Notes under the pieces: generated by a model
Seen by the model: only the letters and a program-made list of their open reading frames with translations
The model's database searches: none
Told to the model about the DNA's origin: nothing
Shown: positions 26,186-35,580 of the stretch, piece by piece
Layout of the letters: the number at the start of each line of letters is the position of its first letter
Numbering within the stretch: the first letter of the stretch is position 1
Made by a program: the position numbers and the translations under genes
Source of the DNA: an uncultured Caulobacteraceae bacterium
Lineage (GTDB): Bacteria; Pseudomonadota; Alphaproteobacteria; Caulobacterales; Caulobacteraceae
Assembly (NCBI GenBank): GCA_937910255.1
Contig: CALEOQ010000503.1
Coordinates: forward strand, 1-40,157
Direction: 5' to 3'
Length of the DNA: 40,157 nt

Positions 26186-26670
26186 TCGGGGTAACAGGAA
26201 CCCGCCCTTCAAGCATGGGGCCGCCGGCGCATGAGACTCGGTGTTTTAGGAACCAGCGATGGGGTGGAGTCACCGAGTGAGGTGCGATTCGTGGCGATTC
26301 GGCGAGTCCAAAGCGACGTCTGTCGGGGTTTCAGGAACCCAAGGCCGAGCCTGAGTCGATTAGTTGGCGCCGATTCTAGGTGGAGCGCGAGTCTGGCATG
26401 TCGCATTGTCTAGCAAATCCGCCATATCTGCTTAAGGAACCGCGTCTCGGGGTTTCAGGAACCCCTGGAAGCGACCCGAGGCGGCGTCACCCTCGGGGTT
26501 TTAGGAACCGGCGAGGCGCTTGCTGGCGCCATCCCCTGCCTGCTCAGACCGCCCCCCAGTGTCGGGGTATTGGGAACCGTCTGGATCGGGGGATCAGGAA
26601 CCCCGAATCACGGGGTATTCGGGACCGGATTTCGTGGTAACAGGAACCAACTCACGGGGTATCAGGAACC
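26186..26670 (+). repeat. iteron array, 10 copies of ~17 bp (TCGGGGTWWYAGGAACC)
   Basis: Starts at 26186, 26238, 26323, 26447, 26493, 26562, 26586, 26610, 26632, 26654; the last five are spaced 22-24 bp apart. Confidence 0.92.
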
Positions 26671-26711
26671 GCGCGTCTGAAAATCGCAAGATTTTCCAAG
26701 ACCTAAGTCAG

Positions 26712-26720
26712 TTATCCACA
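26712..26720 (+). promoter_or_regulatory. DnaA box TTATCCACA
   Basis: Perfect consensus match. Confidence 0.85.
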
Positions 26721-27075
26721 GCCCTTAACGCCTTAACTTCATTCTATAACAGAGTCTCTTTTAACGCGGCGGGGGCCGAACCGTCCGGAAAGACACCGCC
26801 TCTTGGGGGCTTCGCCCCCGCCGGCTCGCTTCGCCGCTTCGCGGCTACGCCCCGGGCGCTAACGCGCCCTCCCACCCGGCATCCCCCGATCGGCGTCGGG
26901 CTCCGCCCGACAAGTTATTCTTGGAATCGAAGGTTCCCATGATCTTGGTCCTGGAAAACCGTCGAGTCCGCCGCAAACGCCGCAAGGGGCTTTCCGAGGA
27001 AAGCCTCGCGTTTTCGGCAGAGAATCCCAGGAACCATTGGTGGGCTGCCTCGACGTCGCAGGGGGGCGAACTTCG

Positions 27076-27579
27076 GTGAAGTCCCGGTTCCTACGATTTT
27101 CGAAACCGCGCTTCAGCCTGGACACCGGGCTCTTTTTGGCGTTTGCGGTCGCGGCCATCACCCTGGCCGGCCCGCGGGTCATCGGCGGCCTCCGGGAGCA
27201 GGCTCCGGCGCTTCCCACCTTCCGCCCGATCACCGGGCCGGTCAGCCGCATCGGCGACGGCGATACGTTCTGGATCGGGCGCGTGAAAATCCGGCTCTGG
27301 GGCATCGATGCGCCCGAGGCCGCGACGACCGACGGTCCGGCGGCGACCCGCTACCTGACCGAGGTCGTGGCCGACCATCCCCTCACCTGCCGCCAAGCCG
27401 GCCCGCCTTCGCATGATCGGCTTGTGGCGCGATGCGAGGACCCGTGGGGACGCGACATCGCGGAAATCATGGTCGGCGCCGGCTGGGCGCTGGACTGGCC
27501 TGAATATTCGCGCGGCCATTACGGGCCGGCGCAGAATCGCGCCGCTTCATTGGGCGCTGGCCTACATGCCGGGCCGTGA
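27076..27579 (+). CDS. thermonuclease (SNase-like) family protein
   Basis: GPVSRIGDGDTFWIGRVKIRLWGIDAPEAATTDGPAATRYL; membrane anchor at N-terminus. Upstream ATG at 27037 is an alternative start. Confidence 0.85.
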   Translation: MKSRFLRFSKPRFSLDTGLFLAFAVAAITLAGPRVIGGLREQAPALPTFRPITGPVSRIGDGDTFWIGRVKIRLWGIDAPEAATTDGPAATRYLTEVVADHPLTCRQAGPPSHDRLVARCEDPWGRDIAEIMVGAGWALDWPEYSRGHYGPAQNRAASLGAGLHAGP

Positions 27580-27662
27580 ATCGACGGCCAAGGAAACTCC
27601 TAACTGGCGGTCTGTTCAACAAGGCGTCTCAGAGGAGGGCGCTCGCGACGGTTATGCTGTCG

Positions 27663-28082
27663 CTAATGCTCGCTCGCGCACCGGCTATGGTCAGCTAGTG
27701 TCTCTATCACACGGCAGTCGCCTGCTATCCCGCGGCAACCAGCATCGGCCATACGCTTCAATTCGGTGCGCAGCGCCATCAGCTGGGCGATCTTACCTTC
27801 GACCATAGCAAGTTGCTGTGCGGCGAGGGCGTTTGCGTCGTCGCACGCGCGGTCGGGATGGTCTGCCAGATCGAGAAGCGTGCGGATCGCATCGATCGGA
27901 AAGCCGAGCTGCCGGGCGTGCTTGATGAAGGCGAGCCGCTGCACGGCGCCGTGGCCATAGACGCGCCTGTCGTTCGCTGTGCGGTCCGGTTCGGGCAGCA
28001 ATCCAATTTGCTCGTAGAAGCGGATCGTAGGTACCTTCACGTCCGCCGCCTTGGCGAGCTTTCCGATGGTGAGCGCCGACAT
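27663..28082 (-). CDS. MerR-family metal-responsive regulator
   Basis: LTIGKLAKAADVKVPTIRFYEQIGLLPEPDR...DDANALAAQQL...CRGIAGDCRVIETL; start refined to 28082. Confidence 0.9.
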   Translation of the reverse strand: MSALTIGKLAKAADVKVPTIRFYEQIGLLPEPDRTANDRRVYGHGAVQRLAFIKHARQLGFPIDAIRTLLDLADHPDRACDDANALAAQQLAMVEGKIAQLMALRTELKRMADAGCRGIAGDCRVIETLADHSRCASEH

Positions 28083-28117
28083 GAGTCCTCCGAATGAGGC
28101 CTTGAAATAGGTGCTTG

Positions 28118-28138
28118 ATCCTCTAGCCACTAGAGGAT
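28118..28138. promoter_or_regulatory. MerR-type operator
   Basis: Perfect IR ATCCTCTAG CCA CTAGAGGAT overlapping a TTGATC -35 in the divergent intergenic region. Confidence 0.75.
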
Positions 28139-28151
28139 GCAAGGTGGCGGC

Positions 28152-28850
28152 ATGTCGAGTTGTTCTACATCCGAAAAGCCGGCGAGCGCCGGTTGCGGCT
28201 GCGGAAGCGCGGTCGCGTTCGACGGCGCGTCTCCAGCCTATCGTCGGGCGCTCAGCGCCGTCATCGTCATCAATGTTGTGGGCTTCGTCGTCGTCGCCGT
28301 CGGCAGCTGGTTCGCCGACTCGGCGGCGCTCGCGGCCAACACCCTCGATTTCGCCGCCGATGCGGCGACCTACGCCCTGAGCCTGTGGGTGATTGGGAAG
28401 AGCGTTCGGGTGCGCTCTGGCGCCGCCCTGATCAAAAGCGGGAGCCTCGCGCTTATGGCTACCGGCATCCTCGGCCTGGCGATCTGGCGAGCCGTGACGG
28501 GAGCCTCGCCCGAAGGGGGCGCGATCTCCGGTCTCGGGCTGTTCGGCGCAGCGGCCAATCTCTTAGCCGCCTTGCTTCTGGTGCGCTTTCGCGACGGAGA
28601 CGCCAACGTACGCTCCGTCTGGCTTTGCACGCGCAACGACCTGATCCAGTGCTTGGCGGTGGCCGCGACGGGTCTGGCCGTTACGGTGACTGGCTCGCGC
28701 TGGCCAGACCTCATTGTGGGCGTGCTGCTCGCGGCCGTCTTCTTCCGTTCGGCCTGGCTGATCACCGCACAGGCGACGAACGAGCGCCGCAGTGCAGCCA
28801 ATGAACGTAAATTTGTAACGCATTCCCCTAATAGTCTGACGCGCGTATAG
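28152..28850 (+). CDS. cation diffusion facilitator-like transporter
   Basis: Multiple TM segments; SWFADSAALAANTLDFAADAATYALSL. Confidence 0.85.
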   Translation: MSSCSTSEKPASAGCGCGSAVAFDGASPAYRRALSAVIVINVVGFVVVAVGSWFADSAALAANTLDFAADAATYALSLWVIGKSVRVRSGAALIKSGSLALMATGILGLAIWRAVTGASPEGGAISGLGLFGAAANLLAALLLVRFRDGDANVRSVWLCTRNDLIQCLAVAATGLAVTVTGSRWPDLIVGVLLAAVFFRSAWLITAQATNERRSAANERKFVTHSPNSLTRV

Positions 28851-28859
28851 GGTCCGGCG

Positions 28860-29228
28860 ATGGCGAGCTTTTCGACATGGACAAGAGCAGTGAGGTGGCT
28901 TGCGGCCGCCTTGCTGGTCGCTGTCCTGTCGCTCGGACCGAGTGTGGATGCGCTCGTCTGCGGGAATGATGGAAGCTTGAGTGCAGCCGCGGCGGAAGCG
29001 CCGACCGTGGCCGGCCAGTCAACCGCCGCTCCGGAGGATCAACATCAGGGATCTGACGTCGCGGATGTCTGCATTCACGGACATTGTCACCACTACGCTC
29101 CTTTCGTGCCTTTGAATGGCGATGGCGAGTTCCTCGCGAGGAAAATTCAGTCCCAGCACGACTTGGAGCGAGGTGCTATTCGCACCTCCGATCCGCACTT
29201 CGGCCTGAAGCGACCACCTCGCGGCTGA
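28860..29228 (+). CDS. small periplasmic His-containing protein (CzcI-like)
   Basis: Signal peptide, CIHGHCHHYAP motif, located immediately upstream of czcC. Confidence 0.55.
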   Translation: MASFSTWTRAVRWLAAALLVAVLSLGPSVDALVCGNDGSLSAAAAEAPTVAGQSTAAPEDQHQGSDVADVCIHGHCHHYAPFVPLNGDGEFLARKIQSQHDLERGAIRTSDPHFGLKRPPRG

Positions 29229-29276
29229 CGACCGACGCGCCCAGCGCGAGTTCTGTCGTCATCAGCGAGAAGGTTT

Positions 29277-30536
29277 ATGTCTCTCAATCATCGAAGGCCG
29301 CTGCACGCGGCCGCTTCAGGGCTGGCTGCCCTGGGGCTCCTTAGCGGCACCGCCGCCGCGGAGCCTGCCCCGCCCTTCACGGAACTTCTTCGGCAAGCAC
29401 AGGCAACCGCGCCCAGGCTAGCCGAGGCACGGGCGGAAGTCGCGCGCACGGAGGGGCTGGCTCGCCAAGCCCGCGCGTACCCCAACCCGTCGCTCGGCCT
29501 AGAGGTGGAGAATTTCTCCGGATCGGGCCCCTACAAAGGTATCGACCAAGCCGAGACTACCGCGTCGATCAGTCAAACATTCGAGCTGGGCGGCAAGCGG
29601 CCGGCGCGCATCGCTGCTGGCCAAGCGGAGGTGCAGGCGTCTCGTCAGCGCGTCGCTCGAGCGCTGGCGGACTTCCGCTTCGATCTGACGGCGTCATACG
29701 CCGAAGCCGAAGCCGCTGACCGCCGACTGCAACTCGCCAAGGAGTCGTTGTCGCTCGCCGAAGAGGATGCCCGGATTTCCCGAGCTTTCGTCCAGTCCGG
29801 CCGAGAGCCTGACCTTCGCCGCATCCAGGCGGAGGCGGCCGTACAGGCGGCGCGGGCGAGCCTTGAGGAGGCGCAGGCCACGCGCACAACAGCTTTTGCC
29901 AGCCTCACGGCGCTCGCGGGGTCGTCAGCGCCTATCACGTCGATTCCCATCAGCCTGTTGGACCAGCCGCCCCCCTCGCTGGGGTCAGCCGGGCTGAGCA
30001 CGGCTAGCGCGCCAGGAATCATGGTGGCCCAAGCCGAGCGAGACGCCGCAACACGTCGGCTGAGCCTTGAGCGTCGGCGCGCTGTTCCAGACGTAAACGT
30101 CTCCATCGGCTTTCGGCGGTTCGAAGACAGCAATACCTCCGCTGTAGTCGCCGGAGTTTCTGTTCCGCTACCTCTGTTCGATCGAAATCGCGGCAACGTC
30201 AGCGCCGTTCGAGCCGAGGTGACGGCCGCGGAGGCGCGCCTTCGCGCCGCGAGGCTCGATGCGGAAGCCGCCCTTCGGTCAGGAACGGCGCGGGTGGCGG
30301 CGGCGGAGACGCGGCTTGTCGCATCTCGAAATGGCGAGCGAGCCGCCCAGGAAGCCTACCGACTTACACGCATAGGGTACGAGAGCGGAAAGCTCAGCCT
30401 CGCGGAACTGCTCGTTGCACGCCGCGCGCTCATTGATGCGCGCGGCCAATCCATCGCCGCCGCCGTCGAGCGGGTAAGCGCGCAAGCAGCCCTCACTCGG
30501 TTGAGCGGAGCTCCCGGGCCCGGAGAATCACAATGA
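29277..30536 (+). CDS. czcC: outer membrane efflux protein CzcC (TolC family)
   Basis: OEP repeats; first gene of the CBA operon. Confidence 0.9.
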   Translation: MSLNHRRPLHAAASGLAALGLLSGTAAAEPAPPFTELLRQAQATAPRLAEARAEVARTEGLARQARAYPNPSLGLEVENFSGSGPYKGIDQAETTASISQTFELGGKRPARIAAGQAEVQASRQRVARALADFRFDLTASYAEAEAADRRLQLAKESLSLAEEDARISRAFVQSGREPDLRRIQAEAAVQAARASLEEAQATRTTAFASLTALAGSSAPITSIPISLLDQPPPSLGSAGLSTASAPGIMVAQAERDAATRRLSLERRRAVPDVNVSIGFRRFEDSNTSAVVAGVSVPLPLFDRNRGNVSAVRAEVTAAEARLRAARLDAEAALRSGTARVAAAETRLVASRNGERAAQEAYRLTRIGYESGKLSLAELLVARRALIDARGQSIAAAVERVSAQAALTRLSGAPGPGESQ

Positions 30537-31735
30537 AGCAAGATAAGTCGCGCCTCTATGGCGCTGTCGCCGCTGTGGCGCTGATTGCAGCCGCCGGCGG
30601 CTTCGGTCTGTCTAGCCTATTGAACCGTAGCGATGCCCCCCCTGCCGCAGCTGCGGACGAGCATGCAGAAGGCGAGGAGGGACATAAGGAAGGTGAAGGG
30701 GGGGCGGAGAAATCGGCCGAAGCCCCAGAGGGGATCGTTGCGCTCACGCCCGCCCAAATCCAGGCCTCCGGCATCAACGTCGTTGGGGTAGGACGTGGCG
30801 GCGGCGGCGAAGCCCGGCTCTCTGGACGCGTCGAGCCGATGATCGACGCGCGAGCCAGCGTGGGCGCTTCCGTCGCTGGTCGGGTGGAACGAGTGCTGGT
30901 GGCGCCGGGCCAGTCGGTTCGTGCTGGTCAAGCGTTGGCGATCCTTGTCAGCGGAGACGCCGCGACCTTTCGCGCCGAGGCTGACGCGGCCGCGGCGTCG
31001 GCCGACGCCGCCCGTCGTGCCTACGAGCGGGACCGAAGTCTTGGCGAGCAGGGTGTCGTAGCGCGCCAGGAAGTCGAGGCCTCGCGCGCCCAGGCGCTGA
31101 GTGCTGAAGCCTCCACGCGGGCGGCGCGGGCGAGGGCGTCGGCGGCAGGGTCGCCAAATGCGGCTGGCCGGGCCAGCATTTCCTCCCCGATAGCCGGGGT
31201 CGTAACAACGGTGCAGGTGGGACCGGGAGGTTTTGTCGCGCAGGGCGGGATCGTTGCAGAGGTGACGAATCCAAGCCGCGTCGAACTGGTCTTCAACGCG
31301 CCGCCGGCAGCTGCAGCGGGGGTTCGGGTAGGATCGCCCATCCGGGTGCAAGGTCCCTCTGGTGAGTTCGAGGCCGTTGTCACCGGCGTCGCCACGGGCG
31401 CCAACGCGCAGAGTGGTGCAGCCATCGTCCGGGCGCGTCCGAGCGGTGGGGCGCTGCCGCCGGCCGGCTCGGCTGTGACAGGCGCTGTGGTCACGGGGGC
31501 TTCCGGCGAAGGGACCACTGTCCCCTCCGAGGCCGTTCAATCGGTCGAAGGCGCAAGCGTTGTGTTCGTGCAGACGCAAGGCGGCTTCAGGGCTGTCCCA
31601 GTACTCGTCGGGCGCCGAGCCGGCGGTCGAACGGAGATCCTCAACGGGCTCAATGGCTCTGAACGAATCGCCGGCGCCAACGCCTTCCTACTCAAAGCCG
31701 AGCTCGCCAAGGGCGAGGCCGAGCACGGTCACTAG
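30533..31735 (+). CDS. czcB: RND periplasmic adaptor CzcB
   Basis: Membrane-fusion protein; acidic/His-rich linker EHAEGEEGHKEGEGG. Confidence 0.9.
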   Translation: MKQDKSRLYGAVAAVALIAAAGGFGLSSLLNRSDAPPAAAADEHAEGEEGHKEGEGGAEKSAEAPEGIVALTPAQIQASGINVVGVGRGGGGEARLSGRVEPMIDARASVGASVAGRVERVLVAPGQSVRAGQALAILVSGDAATFRAEADAAAASADAARRAYERDRSLGEQGVVARQEVEASRAQALSAEASTRAARARASAAGSPNAAGRASISSPIAGVVTTVQVGPGGFVAQGGIVAEVTNPSRVELVFNAPPAAAAGVRVGSPIRVQGPSGEFEAVVTGVATGANAQSGAAIVRARPSGGALPPAGSAVTGAVVTGASGEGTTVPSEAVQSVEGASVVFVQTQGGFRAVPVLVGRRAGGRTEILNGLNGSERIAGANAFLLKAELAKGEAEHGH

Positions 31736-31746
31736 GGGCGACGATC

Positions 31747-34700
31747 TTGTTCAAAGCTATCATCGAAGCGTCGGTTCGGTTCCGCTGGTTCGTCATTATT
31801 GCCGTCAGCCTCGTTGCGGCGCTGGGTCTGTTCGAACTGACCAAGCTGCCGATCGATGCGGTCCCCGACATCACCAACCGACAGGTGCAGATCACCACGG
31901 TCGCCCCCGCCTTGGCGCCAGAGCAGATCGAGCGTCAGGTCACATATCCGCTGGAGACGGCCCTGGCCGGCATTCCCGGCCTGACCAGCACGCGGTCCCT
32001 CTCGCGCAACGGCTTCAGCCAGATCACCGCGATCTTCACGGACCGGACCGACATCTACTTCGCCCGTCAGCAGGTCGCCGAGCGGCTTGCCGCAGCGTCC
32101 GAGGGGCTTCCCGAAGGTGTGGAACCGGCCCTGTCGCCCATCACGACCGGCCTCGGTGAAGTCCTGATGTGGACGGTCGACTATGTCCCGTTCTCGACCA
32201 AGAGCCTGGCGAAGCCGGGCGAGCCTGGTTGGCAGGCGGGCGGCGTCTATTTGACCCCCGAGGGCGAGCGATTGTCGACGCCCGAACAGCGCGCAACCTA
32301 TCTGCGCACGGTCCAGGATTGGATCATAGCGCCCCAGATGCGCACCACCTCCGGTCTCGCCGGAGTCGATACCGTAGGCGGCTACGTCAAGGAGTACGCC
32401 GTCCGTCCCGACGCCGCGCGGCTGTCCGCCTATGGCCTGGGCCTCGGCGATCTGGTCGAGGCGGTGGAGCGCGCCAACACCCAGGCGGGCGCCGGCTACA
32501 TCCAGCGCGCGGGCGAGGCCCTGGTCGTTCGTACCGACGCTCTGGCGCTAACCATCGGCGACCTGGCCCAGGCCCCGGTCGTCAATCGCGGCGGTCTGGT
32601 CGTTCGGGTCGCCGACGTCGCCACGGTCGAGATCGGTCAGGCCCCCCGTCTGGGCGGCGCCAGCCGCGACGGCCACGAGGCCGTTCTGGGGACGGCCCTG
32701 ATGATCGCCGGCGGCAACAGCCGCACCGTCGCCCAGGCCGCCGCCGACAGACTGGCGGTGGTGGACGACAGTCTTCCCCCAAGTATCGTCGCCATCCCGG
32801 TGCTGAATCGCAGTGAGCTTGTCAACTCCACCATCGCGACGGTCGCCCGGAACCTGACCGAGGGCGCCCTTCTCGTCGTGGTGGTGCTGTTCCTGCTGCT
32901 GGGCAACATCCGCGCCGCGACCATCACAGCATTGATGATCCCGCTGTCCTTCCTGTTCGCGGTCATCGGCATGAACCGGTTCGGCATCAGTGGAAACCTG
33001 ATGAGCCTTGGCGCCCTCGACTTTGGTCTGATGGTCGACGGCGCGGTTGTGGTGATCGAGAACACACTGCTGATGCTGACACAGCGGCGGGCTCAGCTCG
33101 GTCGGATGCTGACGCGCCACGAACGATTGGGCGTTGCGGTTCAATCCGCGCGTCAGATGGTCAAGCCGGCCGCCTTTGGCCAGCTGATCATCCTTCTCGT
33201 ATTCGCCCCGCTGCTGATGCTGGAAGGCGTCGAGGGCAAGACGTTCCAGCCCATGGGCGCGACCGTCATGCTAGCCCTGGTTGGAGCGTTTATTTTCTCC
33301 TTCACCTTCGTGCCTGCCATGACAGCCCTGCTGGTGCGCGATCCCAAGTCGGTCCACGTCGGCCCCGACGGTCAGGCCGTCGAGCATGAGACTTGGATTC
33401 TTCGGTTTGCCCGCCGGTTTGTCCAGCCCGCGATCAAGGCTGCGGTCGGACGGCCTAAGCTCGTGCTGATCTCGGCGGTGGCGACCCTTGTCATCGGCGG
33501 GGTCTCCTTCATGTCGTTGGGTCGGGAATTCATTCCGACGCTCGACGAAGGCGACATCGCCCTGCAGGCGCTGCGCGTGCCATCGGCATCCTTGGAACAG
33601 TCCTTGGCCATGCAGATGGCTCTGGAGCGCGTCATCAAGGCCCAGCCTGAAGTTGAGACCATGTTCTCACGCACCGGCACGGCCGAAGCGGCTGTGGACC
33701 CGATGCCGCCGAACATCTCCGACAGCGTGATCGTGCTGAAGGACCGCAAGGACTGGCCCGATCCTAGCCTTGAGAAGGAGGCGCTGATCGAACGGGTGGA
33801 GAAGGTCGCGGGTCAGCAGATCGGCAACAATTTCGAGTTCAGCCAGCCGATCGAACTCCGCTTCAATGAACTGATCTCCGGCGTCCGAACCGACCTCGCC
33901 GTCATGGTCTATGGCGACGACTTCGACACGCTCCAGCGCGTCGCGGATCAGGTCGCGACTTCGCTCCGGAACACGACCGGGTCGGCGGACGTACGGGTCG
34001 AGCAGGCCTCCGGCCTGCCCACCCTGACCGTCAGCGTTGATCGTACTGCCGCCGCCAGCTACGGCCTGTCTGCGTCCGACGTCAGCGAAGCGGTTTCGGC
34101 CGGGATCGGCGGCGCTGAGGCCGGGCGTATCTTCGAGGGGGACCGGCGCTTCGATGTCGTCGTTCGCCTGCCGGACGACGCCCGCAACGATCCGGCGGCC
34201 CTGGCGGCACTCCCGATCGTCTCCAGTACCGGGGTTATCGTGCCGCTGTCTTCCGTGGCCCGCATCCAGACTGGTGAAGGTCCGAACCAGATCAGTCGTG
34301 AGAACGGCAGCCGTCGCATGGTGGTCCAGGCCAATGTGCGCGGACGAGATCTGGGGGGCTTCGTCACTGACGCCCAGCGCCAGGTCTCGGAGATCGAACT
34401 GCCGGCCGGGGTCTATCTCGATTGGGGCGGCCAGTTCGAGAACCTCAAGCGGGCTGAACAACGGTTTGGTCTCGTCATCCCCGTCGTCTTCGTGTTGATC
34501 GGCCTGTTGCTGTTCCTGGCGCTGGGATCTTTCGCGGAGGCCGGGCTCGTTTTCGCCTGCGTCCCCCTGGCCCTGGTTGGCGGCGCGCTCGCGCTGCTGT
34601 TGCGCGGTATGCCCTTCTCTGTCTCTGCAGCGGTCGGCTTCATCGCCGTCTCCGGCGTGGCGACCCTGAATGGCCTAGTGCTTATGCAGGCGATCCGCGA

Positions 34701-34968
34701 ACGGCTGACAGCCGGGCTGACTCCCTACGACGCGGCCATCGAAGGCGCCTCAAGCCGTCTTCGGGCCGTATTGACGACCGCCCTCGTGGCGATCGTTGGC
34801 TTCATCCCGATGGCGCTCGCGCATGGTGCGGGTGCTGAGGTGCAGAAGCCCCTGGCCACGGTCGTCATCGGCGGCCTCCTCACAGCGACGGCGCTGACGC
34901 TGCTGGTGCTGCCGACCTTCGCCGCGAAAGCTGTGAAGCACCGGAAGGCTGAGGGGATGGACGATTGA
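31747..34968 (+). CDS. czcA: CzcA-family RND heavy metal efflux pump
   Basis: LPIDAVPDITNRQVQI...DFGLMVDGAVVVIEN; 1073 aa, TTG start. Confidence 0.96.
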   Translation: MFKAIIEASVRFRWFVIIAVSLVAALGLFELTKLPIDAVPDITNRQVQITTVAPALAPEQIERQVTYPLETALAGIPGLTSTRSLSRNGFSQITAIFTDRTDIYFARQQVAERLAAASEGLPEGVEPALSPITTGLGEVLMWTVDYVPFSTKSLAKPGEPGWQAGGVYLTPEGERLSTPEQRATYLRTVQDWIIAPQMRTTSGLAGVDTVGGYVKEYAVRPDAARLSAYGLGLGDLVEAVERANTQAGAGYIQRAGEALVVRTDALALTIGDLAQAPVVNRGGLVVRVADVATVEIGQAPRLGGASRDGHEAVLGTALMIAGGNSRTVAQAAADRLAVVDDSLPPSIVAIPVLNRSELVNSTIATVARNLTEGALLVVVVLFLLLGNIRAATITALMIPLSFLFAVIGMNRFGISGNLMSLGALDFGLMVDGAVVVIENTLLMLTQRRAQLGRMLTRHERLGVAVQSARQMVKPAAFGQLIILLVFAPLLMLEGVEGKTFQPMGATVMLALVGAFIFSFTFVPAMTALLVRDPKSVHVGPDGQAVEHETWILRFARRFVQPAIKAAVGRPKLVLISAVATLVIGGVSFMSLGREFIPTLDEGDIALQALRVPSASLEQSLAMQMALERVIKAQPEVETMFSRTGTAEAAVDPMPPNISDSVIVLKDRKDWPDPSLEKEALIERVEKVAGQQIGNNFEFSQPIELRFNELISGVRTDLAVMVYGDDFDTLQRVADQVATSLRNTTGSADVRVEQASGLPTLTVSVDRTAAASYGLSASDVSEAVSAGIGGAEAGRIFEGDRRFDVVVRLPDDARNDPAALAALPIVSSTGVIVPLSSVARIQTGEGPNQISRENGSRRMVVQANVRGRDLGGFVTDAQRQVSEIELPAGVYLDWGGQFENLKRAEQRFGLVIPVVFVLIGLLLFLALGSFAEAGLVFACVPLALVGGALALLLRGMPFSVSAAVGFIAVSGVATLNGLVLMQAIRERLTAGLTPYDAAIEGASSRLRAVLTTALVAIVGFIPMALAHGAGAEVQKPLATVVIGGLLTATALTLLVLPTFAAKAVKHRKAEGMDD

Positions 34969-35567
34969 GCCCGCCCACGTTCGAAGACGATCAGCAGCGA
35001 AAAACGCTGCTGATCGTCTTGATCCTCAACGCGCTGCTGTTTGCTGTCCTCGGTGTCGGCGGGCTGATAGCGGACTCGAGCGCTCTGGTGGCGAACGCCG
35101 TCGACAATGGCTCGGACGCGGCCGTCTACTTGATCAGCTTCCTGGCTGTGGGTCGCGCCGCCCGGTGGAAACGCCGGGCGGCGCGCGCCTCCGGCATCAT
35201 GCTCCTGATCTTTGCGGTCGGCGTGCTGATCGACGCGGGGCGGCGCTGGTGGTTCGGGGCGGAGCCTGTTGGTTGGACGATGATGGCTCTCGCCCTTGTA
35301 GCGGCAGGCGTGAATCTGGTTTGCCTGCTACTGCTGCGCCGCTCGCAAACCGATGACGTGAACATGCGGGCCGCGGAAACCTTCAGCCTGAACGACTTTG
35401 CGTCCAACGGGGGCATCCTCGTCGCCGGCGGACTTGTCATGTGGCTGGACCGCGCTTGGCCGGACCTGGCGGTCGGCGTTCTAGTCGCAATCATCGCCGC
35501 CAAGGGCGGCCTCGAGATCCTACGTGACGCCGCCGCAAGCGGCGACCAACCCGACAAACAGGCCTAA
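34965..35567 (+). CDS. second CDF-like cation transporter
   Basis: LIADSSALVANAVDNGSDAAVYLISFLAVG; overlaps the czcA stop. Confidence 0.85.
   Translation: MSPPTFEDDQQRKTLLIVLILNALLFAVLGVGGLIADSSALVANAVDNGSDAAVYLISFLAVGRAARWKRRAARASGIMLLIFAVGVLIDAGRRWWFGAEPVGWTMMALALVAAGVNLVCLLLLRRSQTDDVNMRAAETFSLNDFASNGGILVAGGLVMWLDRAWPDLAVGVLVAIIAAKGGLEILRDAAASGDQPDKQA
34984..35020. other. perfect 16-bp stem / A5 loop hairpin in CDF 5' coding
   Basis: AAGACGATCAGCAGCG AAAAA CGCTGCTGATCGTCTT. Confidence 0.9.
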
Positions 35568-35580
35568 AGGGGGGGCTGCC

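Larger units (their letters stand above)
26186..26770. other. oriV: oriV (iterons + DnaA box + AT-rich segment)
   Basis: Iterons, TTATCCACA at 26712-26720, then AT-rich TTAACGCCTTAACTTCATTCTATAACAGAGTCTCTTTTAA. Confidence 0.88.

Noticed and set aside
26186-26670. CRISPR-like array
   Set aside because: Repeats are 17 bp, degenerate, irregularly spaced and adjacent to RepA; they are iterons, with no cas genes.
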